A DNA stretch of 30,466 nt from Chitinophagaceae bacterium UBA2789 (GTDB taxonomy: Bacteria > Bacteroidota > Bacteroidia > Chitinophagales > Chitinophagaceae): positions 67,244-97,709 of the forward strand of contig DEHX01000139.1 in NCBI GenBank assembly GCA_002352145.1, in the 5' to 3' direction. This document shows positions 7,382 to 14,469 of this stretch, in pieces (position 1 is the stretch's first letter; every line of letters starts with the position of its first letter). Position numbers and translations under genes: made by a program. Under the pieces are notes generated by a model that saw nothing but the letters and a program-made list of their open reading frames with translations, was not told where the DNA came from and searched no databases.

Positions 7382-8518
7382 TCAGGCACGCAACAATGCA
7401 GGTACTCTTTTCTCCATTTTACTTAAAGATCGTTCACATTGTTTCCAGTAACTGAAGAAAGAATTATAAAAGCCTTTTATTTCCGGAAATAGCCAATCCC
7501 TTTCGACTTTGATGCCCGGAAAATGTTTGAAAGCAGGATGTTCTTTTGAATAAATCGCTTTTGAATTGTTCAGTCCGGGTATTTCATTCAGTTCACCAAC
7601 AAAAAGCTGGATGCCCTTGATATTGGAGGCCAGTTGTATGATGAAGGCCAAAACCTTTTCGCTTACCGGAAACTGCCGGAAGTGCGAAGGTTCCAATAGT
7701 AATATCCTGTTGGCTTCCATATCTGTTCTCCACTCCGGATCCAGGTTATATGAAGTATAGAGCAGTGTGGGTAAATGTTCATTTAGCACCGGGGTATTCT
7801 TTTCCGGTAAATTGGTAGATAATACAGGGGAAATAAGTTTGTTTAGAGGCTCTGGTATGTTTTGCTCCGCCAGCTCATCATAAGCTTTATCAAGGTATGT
7901 ATTGATCTGTTTGCTCCCGGTGTACTTATTAATGTTTTCCTGGTTAGCGAAATATTGTTTGGATGAAAAACTGCCCGCTACCCATTGCCAGCTGCAGGTA
8001 TTGCTTGCAATGTCGCCATCCAGCAAGTGATAATACATCCACCGGGAGGGCATATCCCAGTAAGATTTTGCTACGTTGCAGGCAATGCTGGCTACATACA
8101 TACGAAGGTGATTGTGCATATACCCAGTTTCGTATAGCTCATTGATTCCTTTATCAATTGATTCGATACCTGTGGCGGCATTAATTAGCGCAGCAGATAT
8201 CTGCCTGTTGTTTACACCTGTACGGGTTCTTCTGATGTCATCTAAAATATCATCTTCCAGGTGTTGCCATACTCTTTGGAAATATTCTCTCCATGCTAAT
8301 TCCTGTATAAACTTTAAGGATTGTGCCGGGGTAAAACCTTTTTCTAAAATGGATTGCAGAATTTTTTTAGTTGAGATGACTCCCCTTGAAATATAAGGTG
8401 ACAGGTAAGTTACTGATCCGTTTAAATAATTTCTTGACCGGGCATATTCAATGGGATCAATTTCATCTATTCTTTTAAGAATTTCAGAATACGAAGTGGG
8501 GAATTCAATATGCTGCAT
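7382..8518 (-). CDS. Photolyase/cryptochrome FAD-binding-domain protein lacking the N-terminal antenna domain
   Basis: Related to the C-terminal FAD half of DNA photolyases. Seen in the 378 residues: YLNGSVTYLSPYISRG (31-46, FAD phosphate-binding type TxLSPY), ELAWREYFQRVW (73-84), TGYMHNHLRMYVAS (131-144) and LLDGDIASNTCSWQWVAG (165-182). These cover the FAD pocket, including the WQW near the flavin. The N-terminal alpha/beta domain that normally precedes this is absent; the next gene begins there. Residues about 210-378 form an extension with a strand-helix-strand look (RILLLEPSHF, SEKVLAFI, IQLFVGEL). The ATG at 8518 is preferred to a TTG at 8569. Role in DNA repair or light sensing is inferred only. 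Confidence 0.85.
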   Translation of the reverse strand: MQHIEFPTSYSEILKRIDEIDPIEYARSRNYLNGSVTYLSPYISRGVISTKKILQSILEKGFTPAQSLKFIQELAWREYFQRVWQHLEDDILDDIRRTRTGVNNRQISAALINAATGIESIDKGINELYETGYMHNHLRMYVASIACNVAKSYWDMPSRWMYYHLLDGDIASNTCSWQWVAGSFSSKQYFANQENINKYTGSKQINTYLDKAYDELAEQNIPEPLNKLISPVLSTNLPEKNTPVLNEHLPTLLYTSYNLDPEWRTDMEANRILLLEPSHFRQFPVSEKVLAFIIQLASNIKGIQLFVGELNEIPGLNNSKAIYSKEHPAFKHFPGIKVERDWLFPEIKGFYNSFFSYWKQCERSLSKMEKRVPALLRA

Positions 8519-8585
8519 ATACTTATAACAATTAGCCTGCCTGATGGTTGTATAGATATACGATAACAAGTTGTTTCAGGATTTT

Positions 8586-8873
8586 ATGCAAAAGACAGGT
8601 AAATCTTTGACAGAAATGGATATAGACCGCCTTGTAGAAATGGCCTGGGAAGACAGAACACCTTTCGAGGCAATATGGGTTCAGTTTGGATTAGGAGAAA
8701 AGGATGTTATTGCGCTTATGCGCCGGCATATGAAAAGAAGCAGCTTTACTATGTGGCGAAAAAGAATGGCAGGCAGAAGCACCAAGCATCAAAAACTAAG
8801 AATTACCGGTGTAAGCCGTTTTAAGTGCAGCAGGCAGCGGGCAATTTCAGGTAACAAGATCAGTAAACGTTAA
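8586..8873 (+). CDS. TIGR03643/DUF2805 family protein
   Basis: A small basic protein of 95 residues with unknown function. Seen: an N-terminal helical part LTEMDIDRLVEMAWEDRTPF, then FGLGEKDVIALMRRHMKRSSF and the basic tail MWRKRMAGRSTKHQKLR and RFKCSRQRAISGNK. These are the conserved blocks of the TIGR03643/DUF2805 family as I recall it; members are often coded beside photolyase/cryptochrome genes. The early part has a helix-turn-helix feel and the tail is strongly basic, so nucleic-acid binding is plausible but unproven. It is divergent from the FAD-domain gene (67 bases apart) and shares the TTAA at 8870-8873 with the stop of the convergent DUF2256 gene. Confidence 0.88.
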   Translation: MQKTGKSLTEMDIDRLVEMAWEDRTPFEAIWVQFGLGEKDVIALMRRHMKRSSFTMWRKRMAGRSTKHQKLRITGVSRFKCSRQRAISGNKISKR

Positions 8874-9022
8874 CCAGATATGTGGCGGTTCATCCTGCAT
8901 TTGTCACTGCAGTATTTTACTTCTTCCCAAACTTGTTTCCACTTTTTTCGCCATGTAAACGGACGTTGGCAAACTATGCATATCTTTTGCGGCAGGTCTG
9001 ATTTTTTTACAGATTTCATCAT
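8870..9022 (-). CDS. DUF2256 zinc-finger microprotein
   Basis: A 50-residue protein found by translating the minus strand between its neighbours. It has an N-terminal CxxC (KICIVCQRP, Cys15 and Cys18), the block FTWRKKWKQVWEEVKYC, and a second pair CSDKC (Cys38, Cys42). This is the DUF2256 pattern and looks like a small zinc-binding knuckle rich in Trp and Lys. Its ATG at 9022 overlaps the stop of the upstream photolyase-related gene as ATGA (9019-9022), so translational coupling is likely; ATG at 9019 is an alternative start. Its stop overlaps that of the TIGR03643 gene on the other strand. Function unknown; co-occurrence with photolyase genes is known from memory of genome neighbourhoods. 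Confidence 0.9.
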   Translation of the reverse strand: MMKSVKKSDLPQKICIVCQRPFTWRKKWKQVWEEVKYCSDKCRMNRHISG

Positions 9023-10494
9023 TCAAGGTTTTTTAAGAATTCTTCTGCATTTTTTAAATGGGCTTTTCTTTTCTCTGCCGGCATTTTATCAAAGGTTTTT
9101 ACCAGCATACCCAACCTCGGATTTGTGAGAAAAAAATTACGGTGTACATGCATAAAACGCCAGAACAGGCCATCCCATATGTGTGTCCATTCGCCTTTAT
9201 GCCAGTCACCCATTTTTAGCAGGTAGTTGCTGCCGCTTATATACGGCTTAGTTGTCATCAGTCCTCCGTCAGCAAACTGGGTCATACCATACACATTGGG
9301 AACCATCACCCAATCATAACTGTCAACAAACATTTCCATGAACCACCGGTAAACTTCATCAGGATCAAACTCACACAATAGCATGAAATTGCCGAGCACC
9401 ATCAATCGTTCAATATGGTGGCAGTAACCTGTCTTTAAAAGCCTTTTTATGACTGTATCTATTGGGTGAATACCGGTAATACCATTCCAAAAACCAAGAG
9501 GTATCTTCCGGGTAAATTTCCAGTAGTTGGTTGTTCTTTGGCGGGTGCCTTCCCTTTCATATACTATGCGAATAAATTCCCGCCATCCAATGATTTGGCG
9601 GATAAATCCTTCTAATGAATTTAACGGGATTTCCTTGTCAATGGCAGCTTGTATTGCTTTATCTATGATCTGTTGCGGATTAATCAACCCGATATTTAGC
9701 ATGGGTGTAAGAACAGAGTGATAAAGTATGCTTTCGTTCTGTACCATTGCATCCTCATAAATACCGAATTTGCTAAACCGGTTTTCCAGGAAGTCGTCAA
9801 GCCATTTGTCTGTATCAGTGAAAGTAACGGGATAGCTAAAGTCTTCCATGCTGCCATAATTGCCCGGAAAATATTTCGAAACATATTTTATGGCCTCATC
9901 TACATATTTATTCTTTTCGGGTCTTTTGATCAAAGGCACGGTTTCATGTTTGGGAAATTTGAGCCTGTTCTCAGCATCGTATGTCCATTTGCCACCGACA
10001 GGTTTCATGTCTTTTTCGAGCAGTAATCTTCTTTTCTTTCGCTGTTCTATATAGAAATCGGTCTGGAAATATGTTTTTTTGGTGGAAAAGAAATGATCCC
10101 AATCCCCGGGTTGGTTCAGGAAATTGGGTGTGGGGTATTTTACCAGCCTGATCTGATGTGCTTTGGCAGCGTAAATAATCCTTTTCTCAAGCCAGTTGTC
10201 GACAGTATCAGTGTAATGGATTTCGGTTACCGATCGGTTGGCCAATTTATTGATGAGTAAACGTATGTCAGCTATGTTAGTGGTCGTTTCAATATAATTG
10301 ACTTTGTAATTTTTAGAAAGCAGGTAAGCTTCATAGGCTTTTAGGGATGCCCTGTGCAGTACCAGTTTTTTCCGGTGAAAATTGTACTGCCGGAAAAAAA
10401 GGAATTCTTCGATTAAGCAGATCTCCCTGTCTTTTTTTAGTGCTGGGTTTACAGCAAACAATTGGTGCGGAAAAACAAGGGAAACTGATTTCAT
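9019..10494 (-). CDS. Cryptochrome/photolyase-related protein (FeS-BCP/PhrB-like) without Fe-S cysteines
   Basis: Belongs to the bacterial (6-4) photolyase/cryptochrome group typified by Agrobacterium PhrB. The 491 residues start LVFPHQLFAVNPAL, the N-terminal domain hallmark. The FAD domain shows GWREFIR (303-309), GYCHHIERLMVLGNF (356-370) with the double histidine needed for (6-4) repair in relatives, and VPNVYGMTQFADGG. Only three cysteines occur (26, 358, 374). The positions that hold cluster cysteines in PhrB (C350, C438, C441) correspond by spacing to P344, H432 and E435, and the fourth region is shortened. So no [4Fe-4S] cluster is expected. The ATG at 10494 is chosen because residues coded upstream do not resemble the family. 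Confidence 0.9.
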   Translation of the reverse strand: MKSVSLVFPHQLFAVNPALKKDREICLIEEFLFFRQYNFHRKKLVLHRASLKAYEAYLLSKNYKVNYIETTTNIADIRLLINKLANRSVTEIHYTDTVDNWLEKRIIYAAKAHQIRLVKYPTPNFLNQPGDWDHFFSTKKTYFQTDFYIEQRKKRRLLLEKDMKPVGGKWTYDAENRLKFPKHETVPLIKRPEKNKYVDEAIKYVSKYFPGNYGSMEDFSYPVTFTDTDKWLDDFLENRFSKFGIYEDAMVQNESILYHSVLTPMLNIGLINPQQIIDKAIQAAIDKEIPLNSLEGFIRQIIGWREFIRIVYEREGTRQRTTNYWKFTRKIPLGFWNGITGIHPIDTVIKRLLKTGYCHHIERLMVLGNFMLLCEFDPDEVYRWFMEMFVDSYDWVMVPNVYGMTQFADGGLMTTKPYISGSNYLLKMGDWHKGEWTHIWDGLFWRFMHVHRNFFLTNPRLGMLVKTFDKMPAEKRKAHLKNAEEFLKNLE

Positions 10495-10546
10495 GATTGC
10501 TTCAACAAATGAGCGGCAGGTTTGTTGTTGCACAAAAGAATAAGGT

Positions 10547-11263
10547 ATGGAATCAGTAAAAGGTAAAAACATTCTCATTGCAGGAGCTACCGGCGGAATC
10601 GGTTCCGCTGTGGCTAAGCTATTAGCAGCAAGCGGTGCCAATCTCTTTTTAACGGGAAGAAGCAGTGATAAACTCTCTGTCATCGCTACGCAGTCCGGCA
10701 TCAGTTCCGATAGAACCTTTTCTGCAGATATATCCAATCCGGATCAGGTGTCAGCGTTAAGCAAAAAATATTTTTCCATTTATCCATCCATCGATATTCT
10801 GATAAATACAGCAGGTATTGGTATTATCAAACCTATTGAAAACCTTAGCGAAGATGAGTTTCTGCAAACCATTCACTACAATTTATACGGAAGTTTTTTA
10901 CTCGTAAAGGCTTTTTTACCAGCCATGAAGGAGGTAAAAAAAGGGTTGATTATTAATATACCCGGAGTGCTGGGCAAAACACCAATGGCCGGCGCAGCCG
11001 CCTACAGTGCCAGCAAATATGGACTTACAGGCATGATGCAAAGCATCCGGGAAGAGGTGAAGCGGACAGAAATCCGTATTACTAATATTTTTATGGGCGG
11101 GGTTGATTCATCTTTTTGGGACAATATTGATCTGCGGGTACAGCGGGAAAAAATGATCAGAACGGAAGAAGCTGCCAGGGCAATTTGGTATTTATGCCAG
11201 CAACCTGCAAGCGGGGTAGTTAGTGAAATGGTATTGCAGCCGTTTAATCACCAGGCAATATGA
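10547..11263 (+). CDS. Short-chain dehydrogenase/reductase (SDR) with altered active site
   Basis: A classical-SDR Rossmann protein of 238 residues. Seen: cofactor motif GATGGIG (13-19), NTAG (87-90), the structural Asn in YNLYG (112) and YSASK with Tyr153 and Lys157. The catalytic Ser usually lies 13 residues before the Tyr; here that residue is Gly140 (INIPGVLG), so the tetrad is incomplete. TGR at 36-38 after the second strand suggests an NADP(H) preference. It is divergent from the photolyase-related gene, 52 bases apart, so the two may share a control region. SDRs sit near photolyase clusters in other genomes, but the substrate is unknown. Confidence 0.92.
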   Translation: MESVKGKNILIAGATGGIGSAVAKLLAASGANLFLTGRSSDKLSVIATQSGISSDRTFSADISNPDQVSALSKKYFSIYPSIDILINTAGIGIIKPIENLSEDEFLQTIHYNLYGSFLLVKAFLPAMKEVKKGLIINIPGVLGKTPMAGAAAYSASKYGLTGMMQSIREEVKRTEIRITNIFMGGVDSSFWDNIDLRVQREKMIRTEEAARAIWYLCQQPASGVVSEMVLQPFNHQAI

Positions 11264-11295
11264 TTATTCTCTCTTTTTTTGAGCCTTCTTTCAGC

Positions 11296-11303
11296 TATTT
11301 TTG
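11296..11303 (+). promoter_or_regulatory. -7 promoter element of the proline dehydrogenase gene
   Basis: TATTTTTG matches TAnnTTTG fully and lies 46 bases before the ATG, in the 86-base gap after the SDR gene. A TTTG ends at 11281, only 14 bases upstream, which is closer than the usual -33 spacing. Confidence 0.5.
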
Positions 11304-11349
11304 CGGCTAATTGGGATATTAATTCCCGGTAAGGATTAATAAATGCCGT

Positions 11350-12588
11350 ATGAGTAACAAAGCACCGAATGTCATTTCATTTGACAATACAGAATTCGCA
11401 TTTCAATACAAATCAGACAAAGAATTAAAAAAGGCACATTTCCTTTTCTCAATGATGTCCAGACCGTGGTTGGTTAAAATCGGGGCTAAAATGGCTCCAT
11501 GGGCATTAAAAGTGGGCTTGCCGGTTAAGGGTATTATCAGAAAAACAATCTTTTCTCAGTTTGTTGGTGGTGAAACTCTGGAGCAAATTGACCCGGTAGC
11601 CCAAATGCTGGCAAAGTATAATGTACAGATCATACTTGATTATGGAGTGGAAGGAAAAGAAGGTGAGGAGAACTTTGACAATGCCTGTGAGGTTTTTATC
11701 AAAGTGATTAATTATGCCGCTACACAGCCCAATATTCCCTTCATGAGTGTGAAAATTACCGGTTTTGCCCGGTTTGCTTTACTGGAAAAGATGGATGAAA
11801 TGATGCACCAGGAACAGGGCACATTGATGAAGAGATATCTTGCCATGCTGGATAAATTATCCGTAGAAGAAAGAGAGGAATGGCACCGGGTACGCCACAG
11901 GGTGATGAGGGTTTGTGATGCCGCAGCCCGGAATGATGTTGGTGTGTCTATTGATGCTGAAGAAACATGGATAACTGAGCCCCTAGATGCATTGACCATT
12001 TTGATGATGGATACCTTTAACAAAGAGAGGGCTGTAGTATATAATACCACACAGCATTATCGTACGGACAGGCAGCAATTCTTAAAGGATTCTTACGAGG
12101 CGGCAGTAGAAAGAAATTTTATCCTGGGTGCCAAGCTGGTAAGAGGTGCTTACATGGAAAAAGAAAGAAAAAGAGCTGCTGAAAGAGGTTATCCATCACC
12201 TATTATGCCGGATAAGGAAAGTACGGACAGAGACTATAATGAAAGTGTGAAATTCTGTATTGACCATATTGATCGTATTGCGTTGATGGTAGCTTCACAT
12301 AATGAATATAGTAACATGTACGCTGCACAGTTATTGCAGGAAAAAGGCCTCCCGTTGAATCATCCGCATGTGCACTGGAGCCAGTTATATGGCATGAGCG
12401 ACAATATTACATTCAACCTGGCTCATGCAGGCTGCAGCGTAAGCAAATACCTTCCTTTTGGTCCAATTAAAGATGTTATAAAATACCTGATGAGAAGGGC
12501 ACAAGAAAACACTTCTGTTAAAGGACAAACCGGCCGTGAGTTATCGTTAATTAAAAAAGAAGTTGCCCGCAGGAAAATTAAGGCTTAA
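11350..12588 (+). CDS. Proline dehydrogenase (monofunctional, FAD)
   Basis: Oxidises L-proline to delta-1-pyrroline-5-carboxylate and passes electrons to the quinone pool. The 412-residue protein is a stand-alone ProDH TIM barrel without the aldehyde-dehydrogenase half of PutA. Seen: AKLVRGAYMEKER (261-273), LMVASHNEY (312-320) and the C-terminal substrate/FAD block YLPFGPIKDVIKYLMRRAQE (367-386) with the paired arginines. The longer middle helical part (about 145-195) is common in Bacteroidota forms. No P5C dehydrogenase is coded nearby. Its TAA shares the TTAA at 12585-12588 with the stop of the convergent gene. Confidence 0.95.
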   Translation: MSNKAPNVISFDNTEFAFQYKSDKELKKAHFLFSMMSRPWLVKIGAKMAPWALKVGLPVKGIIRKTIFSQFVGGETLEQIDPVAQMLAKYNVQIILDYGVEGKEGEENFDNACEVFIKVINYAATQPNIPFMSVKITGFARFALLEKMDEMMHQEQGTLMKRYLAMLDKLSVEEREEWHRVRHRVMRVCDAAARNDVGVSIDAEETWITEPLDALTILMMDTFNKERAVVYNTTQHYRTDRQQFLKDSYEAAVERNFILGAKLVRGAYMEKERKRAAERGYPSPIMPDKESTDRDYNESVKFCIDHIDRIALMVASHNEYSNMYAAQLLQEKGLPLNHPHVHWSQLYGMSDNITFNLAHAGCSVSKYLPFGPIKDVIKYLMRRAQENTSVKGQTGRELSLIKKEVARRKIKA

Positions 12589-12977
12589 AGTTCCAGCAGC
12601 TGTTTTAATCTAACCAGGTAGCTCAGCTCTTCGTGGTTGATCTTTCGTACACTTTCGGCAATATGCCTGGCGCTATTGAATATTCTTGCACGGGTATGTT
12701 CATCTATCTCGTTTTTTTTCTCCCGGAAAAAAGTTTCAAATGCCTGGTAAGCAGTTTCCGCTGTTTCGCTGTTATCCTCCATCGTTTCAAATTCAAATTC
12801 AATCAGAAAGGCCCGGTCTGAACCAAACCGGTCGGTTGTATTGTCATAATGTTTCCAGGCAAACTGCACTTCATCATCCAATGTTTTCTTTTCTTTAGGA
12901 CTAATTTTTTTATCAGCCGCAGCAATGGCATAAAATAGGTTGCCCAGTTCTTTATAAAATCTCCTTGAATTAAGCAT
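12585..12977 (-). CDS. Hypothetical acidic helical protein, possibly TerB-like
   Basis: Not firmly recognised. The 130 residues are mostly charged and predicted helical, with no signal peptide or membrane segment. The stretch LFYAIAAADKKISPKEKKTL (about 14-33) resembles the start of TerB-like helical bundles (AAADG.I...E), but the acidic metal-binding residues are only partly matched. The later part is rich in Glu/Phe (FEFETMEDN, AFETFFREKK). It is convergent with proline dehydrogenase, overlapping by four bases at the stops. Function unknown; TerB similarity is a guess. Confidence 0.7.
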   Translation of the reverse strand: MLNSRRFYKELGNLFYAIAAADKKISPKEKKTLDDEVQFAWKHYDNTTDRFGSDRAFLIEFEFETMEDNSETAETAYQAFETFFREKKNEIDEHTRARIFNSARHIAESVRKINHEELSYLVRLKQLLEL

Positions 12978-13133
12978 AAGAGCTGTATTGGATTGCTACG
13001 TCCAAATTAATGTACGTCATCGATTGCGATGCTGACTAAAATCACTTTTTTTAATGTTTGTCCTCAATTAACAGGTTGCTCACAGGCGAAGCCTGGCAGT
13101 TCCGGGGTCAAAGCTTTGCTGTAAATTGCAGGC

Positions 13134-13928
13134 ATGCAACAATACCATGATCTGCTCAGACATATTTTAGAAAACGGTACTGATAAAAAAGATCGTACCG
13201 GAACAGGTACCAGGAGTGTTTTTGGTTACCAGATGCGTTTTAACCTGCAAAAAGGCTTTCCGTTGGTTACTACTAAAAAGGTGCACCTGAAAAGTATAAT
13301 CTATGAATTACTTTGGTTTTTAAAAGGAGAAACCAATATTGCTTATCTGAAAGAACATGGAGTTTCTATCTGGAATGAATGGGCGGATGAAAACGGAGAG
13401 CTGGGCCCTGTTTATGGCAAGCAGTGGCGCAGCTGGGAAGGCAAAGATGGAGTCGTAATTGATCAGATCACTGATCTTATTAAGCAAATAAAAAATAATC
13501 CTGACAGCCGCCGGCTTATCGTCAGTGCATGGAATGTAGCTGATCTGCCCAGAATGGCGTTGATGCCCTGCCATAACATGTTTCAGTTTTATGTGGCTGA
13601 AGGCAAACTCAGTTGCCAGTTATACCAGCGGAGTGCAGATGTATTTCTTGGGGTACCTTTTAACATAGCCTCCTATGCATTATTAACGATGATGATAGCA
13701 CAGGTTTGCGATTTAGAACCGGGTGATTTTGTGCATACGTTCGGAGATGTACATATTTACAGTAATCACATGGAGCAAGTAAACCTGCAACTTAACCGAA
13801 GTCCTTTTCCATTGCCTGTAATGAACCTGAATCCGGCTGTAAAAGATATCTTCAGTTTTAAGTTTGAGGATTTTACATTGGAAAATTATCAATGCCATCC
13901 GGCTATTAAAGCACCGGTGGCAGTATGA
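13134..13928 (+). CDS. thyA: Thymidylate synthase
   Basis: Methylates dUMP to dTMP using methylenetetrahydrofolate, releasing dihydrofolate. At 264 residues it has the same length as E. coli ThyA. Seen: DRTGTGTRSVFG (20-31, phosphate-binding Arg), the catalytic Cys146 in LMPCHNMFQFY, YQRSADVFLGVPFNIASYA with the dUMP-contacting Arg, Asp and Asn, and the C-terminal IKAPVAV. Start ATG is preceded by GCAGGC. A near-match -7 element AAGCTTTG is at 13111-13118, and a tight CAGGC-gaa-GCCTG hairpin lies at 13083-13095. It heads a likely operon with folA, 28 bases downstream, whose enzyme recycles the dihydrofolate. Confidence 0.98.
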   Translation: MQQYHDLLRHILENGTDKKDRTGTGTRSVFGYQMRFNLQKGFPLVTTKKVHLKSIIYELLWFLKGETNIAYLKEHGVSIWNEWADENGELGPVYGKQWRSWEGKDGVVIDQITDLIKQIKNNPDSRRLIVSAWNVADLPRMALMPCHNMFQFYVAEGKLSCQLYQRSADVFLGVPFNIASYALLTMMIAQVCDLEPGDFVHTFGDVHIYSNHMEQVNLQLNRSPFPLPVMNLNPAVKDIFSFKFEDFTLENYQCHPAIKAPVAV

Positions 13929-13956
13929 TCTATTTTTAAAGTATAATGTTCACTTT

Positions 13957-14451
13957 ATGATCATTTCCCTAGTTGTTGCTGCAGCCACCAATAATGCCAT
14001 TGGAAAAGATGGCAAAATGCCCTGGCATTTACCCAATGACATGAAGCATTTTAAAAATGTAACATGGGGTATGCCGATAGTAATGGGCCGAAAGACCTTT
14101 GACTCCCTTGGCAAGGCACTGCCCGGCAGAAAAAATATTGTGATAACAAGACAACATGGCTGGAAGGCTGATAATACCGTAGCTGTAAAAAATATTGAAG
14201 ATGCCCTTTTTGTTTCAAAAGAAACGGATGCAAAAGAAGTGATGGTGATCGGAGGCGGAGAAATATACAAAGCACTCTTTGATAAGGCCCAAAGAATATA
14301 CCTGACCAGGGTAGAGGCAGAGCCTGTTGGTGATACTTTCTTTCCTGTATTGACACAGGGGCAATGGCACCTTGTCAGCCAAAAGAATCATGAAGCAGAT
14401 GAGAAAAACGCTTATAACTATTCGTTCCAGGTTTGGGAAAGAATTGGATAA
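13957..14451 (+). CDS. folA: Dihydrofolate reductase
   Basis: Reduces dihydrofolate to tetrahydrofolate with NADPH. The 164-residue protein shows the N-terminal loop IGKDGKMPWHLPNDM with the substrate-binding Asp, MGRKTFDSLGKALPGR (NADPH contact), and VMVIGGGEIYKALF with the Gly-Gly turn. It ends with a strand typical of the fold. The ATG at 13957 is chosen because it begins MIISLVVAAATNNAIG, the normal DHFR start; a longer frame upstream overlaps thyA and has no family similarity. It is 28 bases after thyA and 18 bases before the methyltransferase gene, so one transcript is likely. Confidence 0.97.
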   Translation: MIISLVVAAATNNAIGKDGKMPWHLPNDMKHFKNVTWGMPIVMGRKTFDSLGKALPGRKNIVITRQHGWKADNTVAVKNIEDALFVSKETDAKEVMVIGGGEIYKALFDKAQRIYLTRVEAEPVGDTFFPVLTQGQWHLVSQKNHEADEKNAYNYSFQVWERIG

Positions 14452-14469
14452 CACTGAATCATTTTTTCC

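Noticed and set aside
8880..9128. 82-codon plus-strand ORF between the TIGR03643 and photolyase-related genes
   Set aside because: It is the antisense shadow of the DUF2256 gene and the photolyase-related gene end; the minus-strand frame has the conserved cysteines.
10495..10737. N-terminal extension of the photolyase-related frame upstream of 10494
   Set aside because: The extra 81 residues overlap the SDR gene and do not look like the family; MKSVSLVFPHQLF is the normal N-terminus.
13018..13095. Small hairpins CATCG-attg-CGATG and CAGGC-gaa-GCCTG before thyA
   Set aside because: Each stem is 5 bp without a T-run or known regulatory family; expected by chance in a region of this size.
13864..13956. 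Upstream extension of the folA frame into thyA
   Set aside because: Dihydrofolate reductases begin with MIISLVVA-like sequence; the 31 extra residues are antisense-free shadow of the thyA end in another frame.
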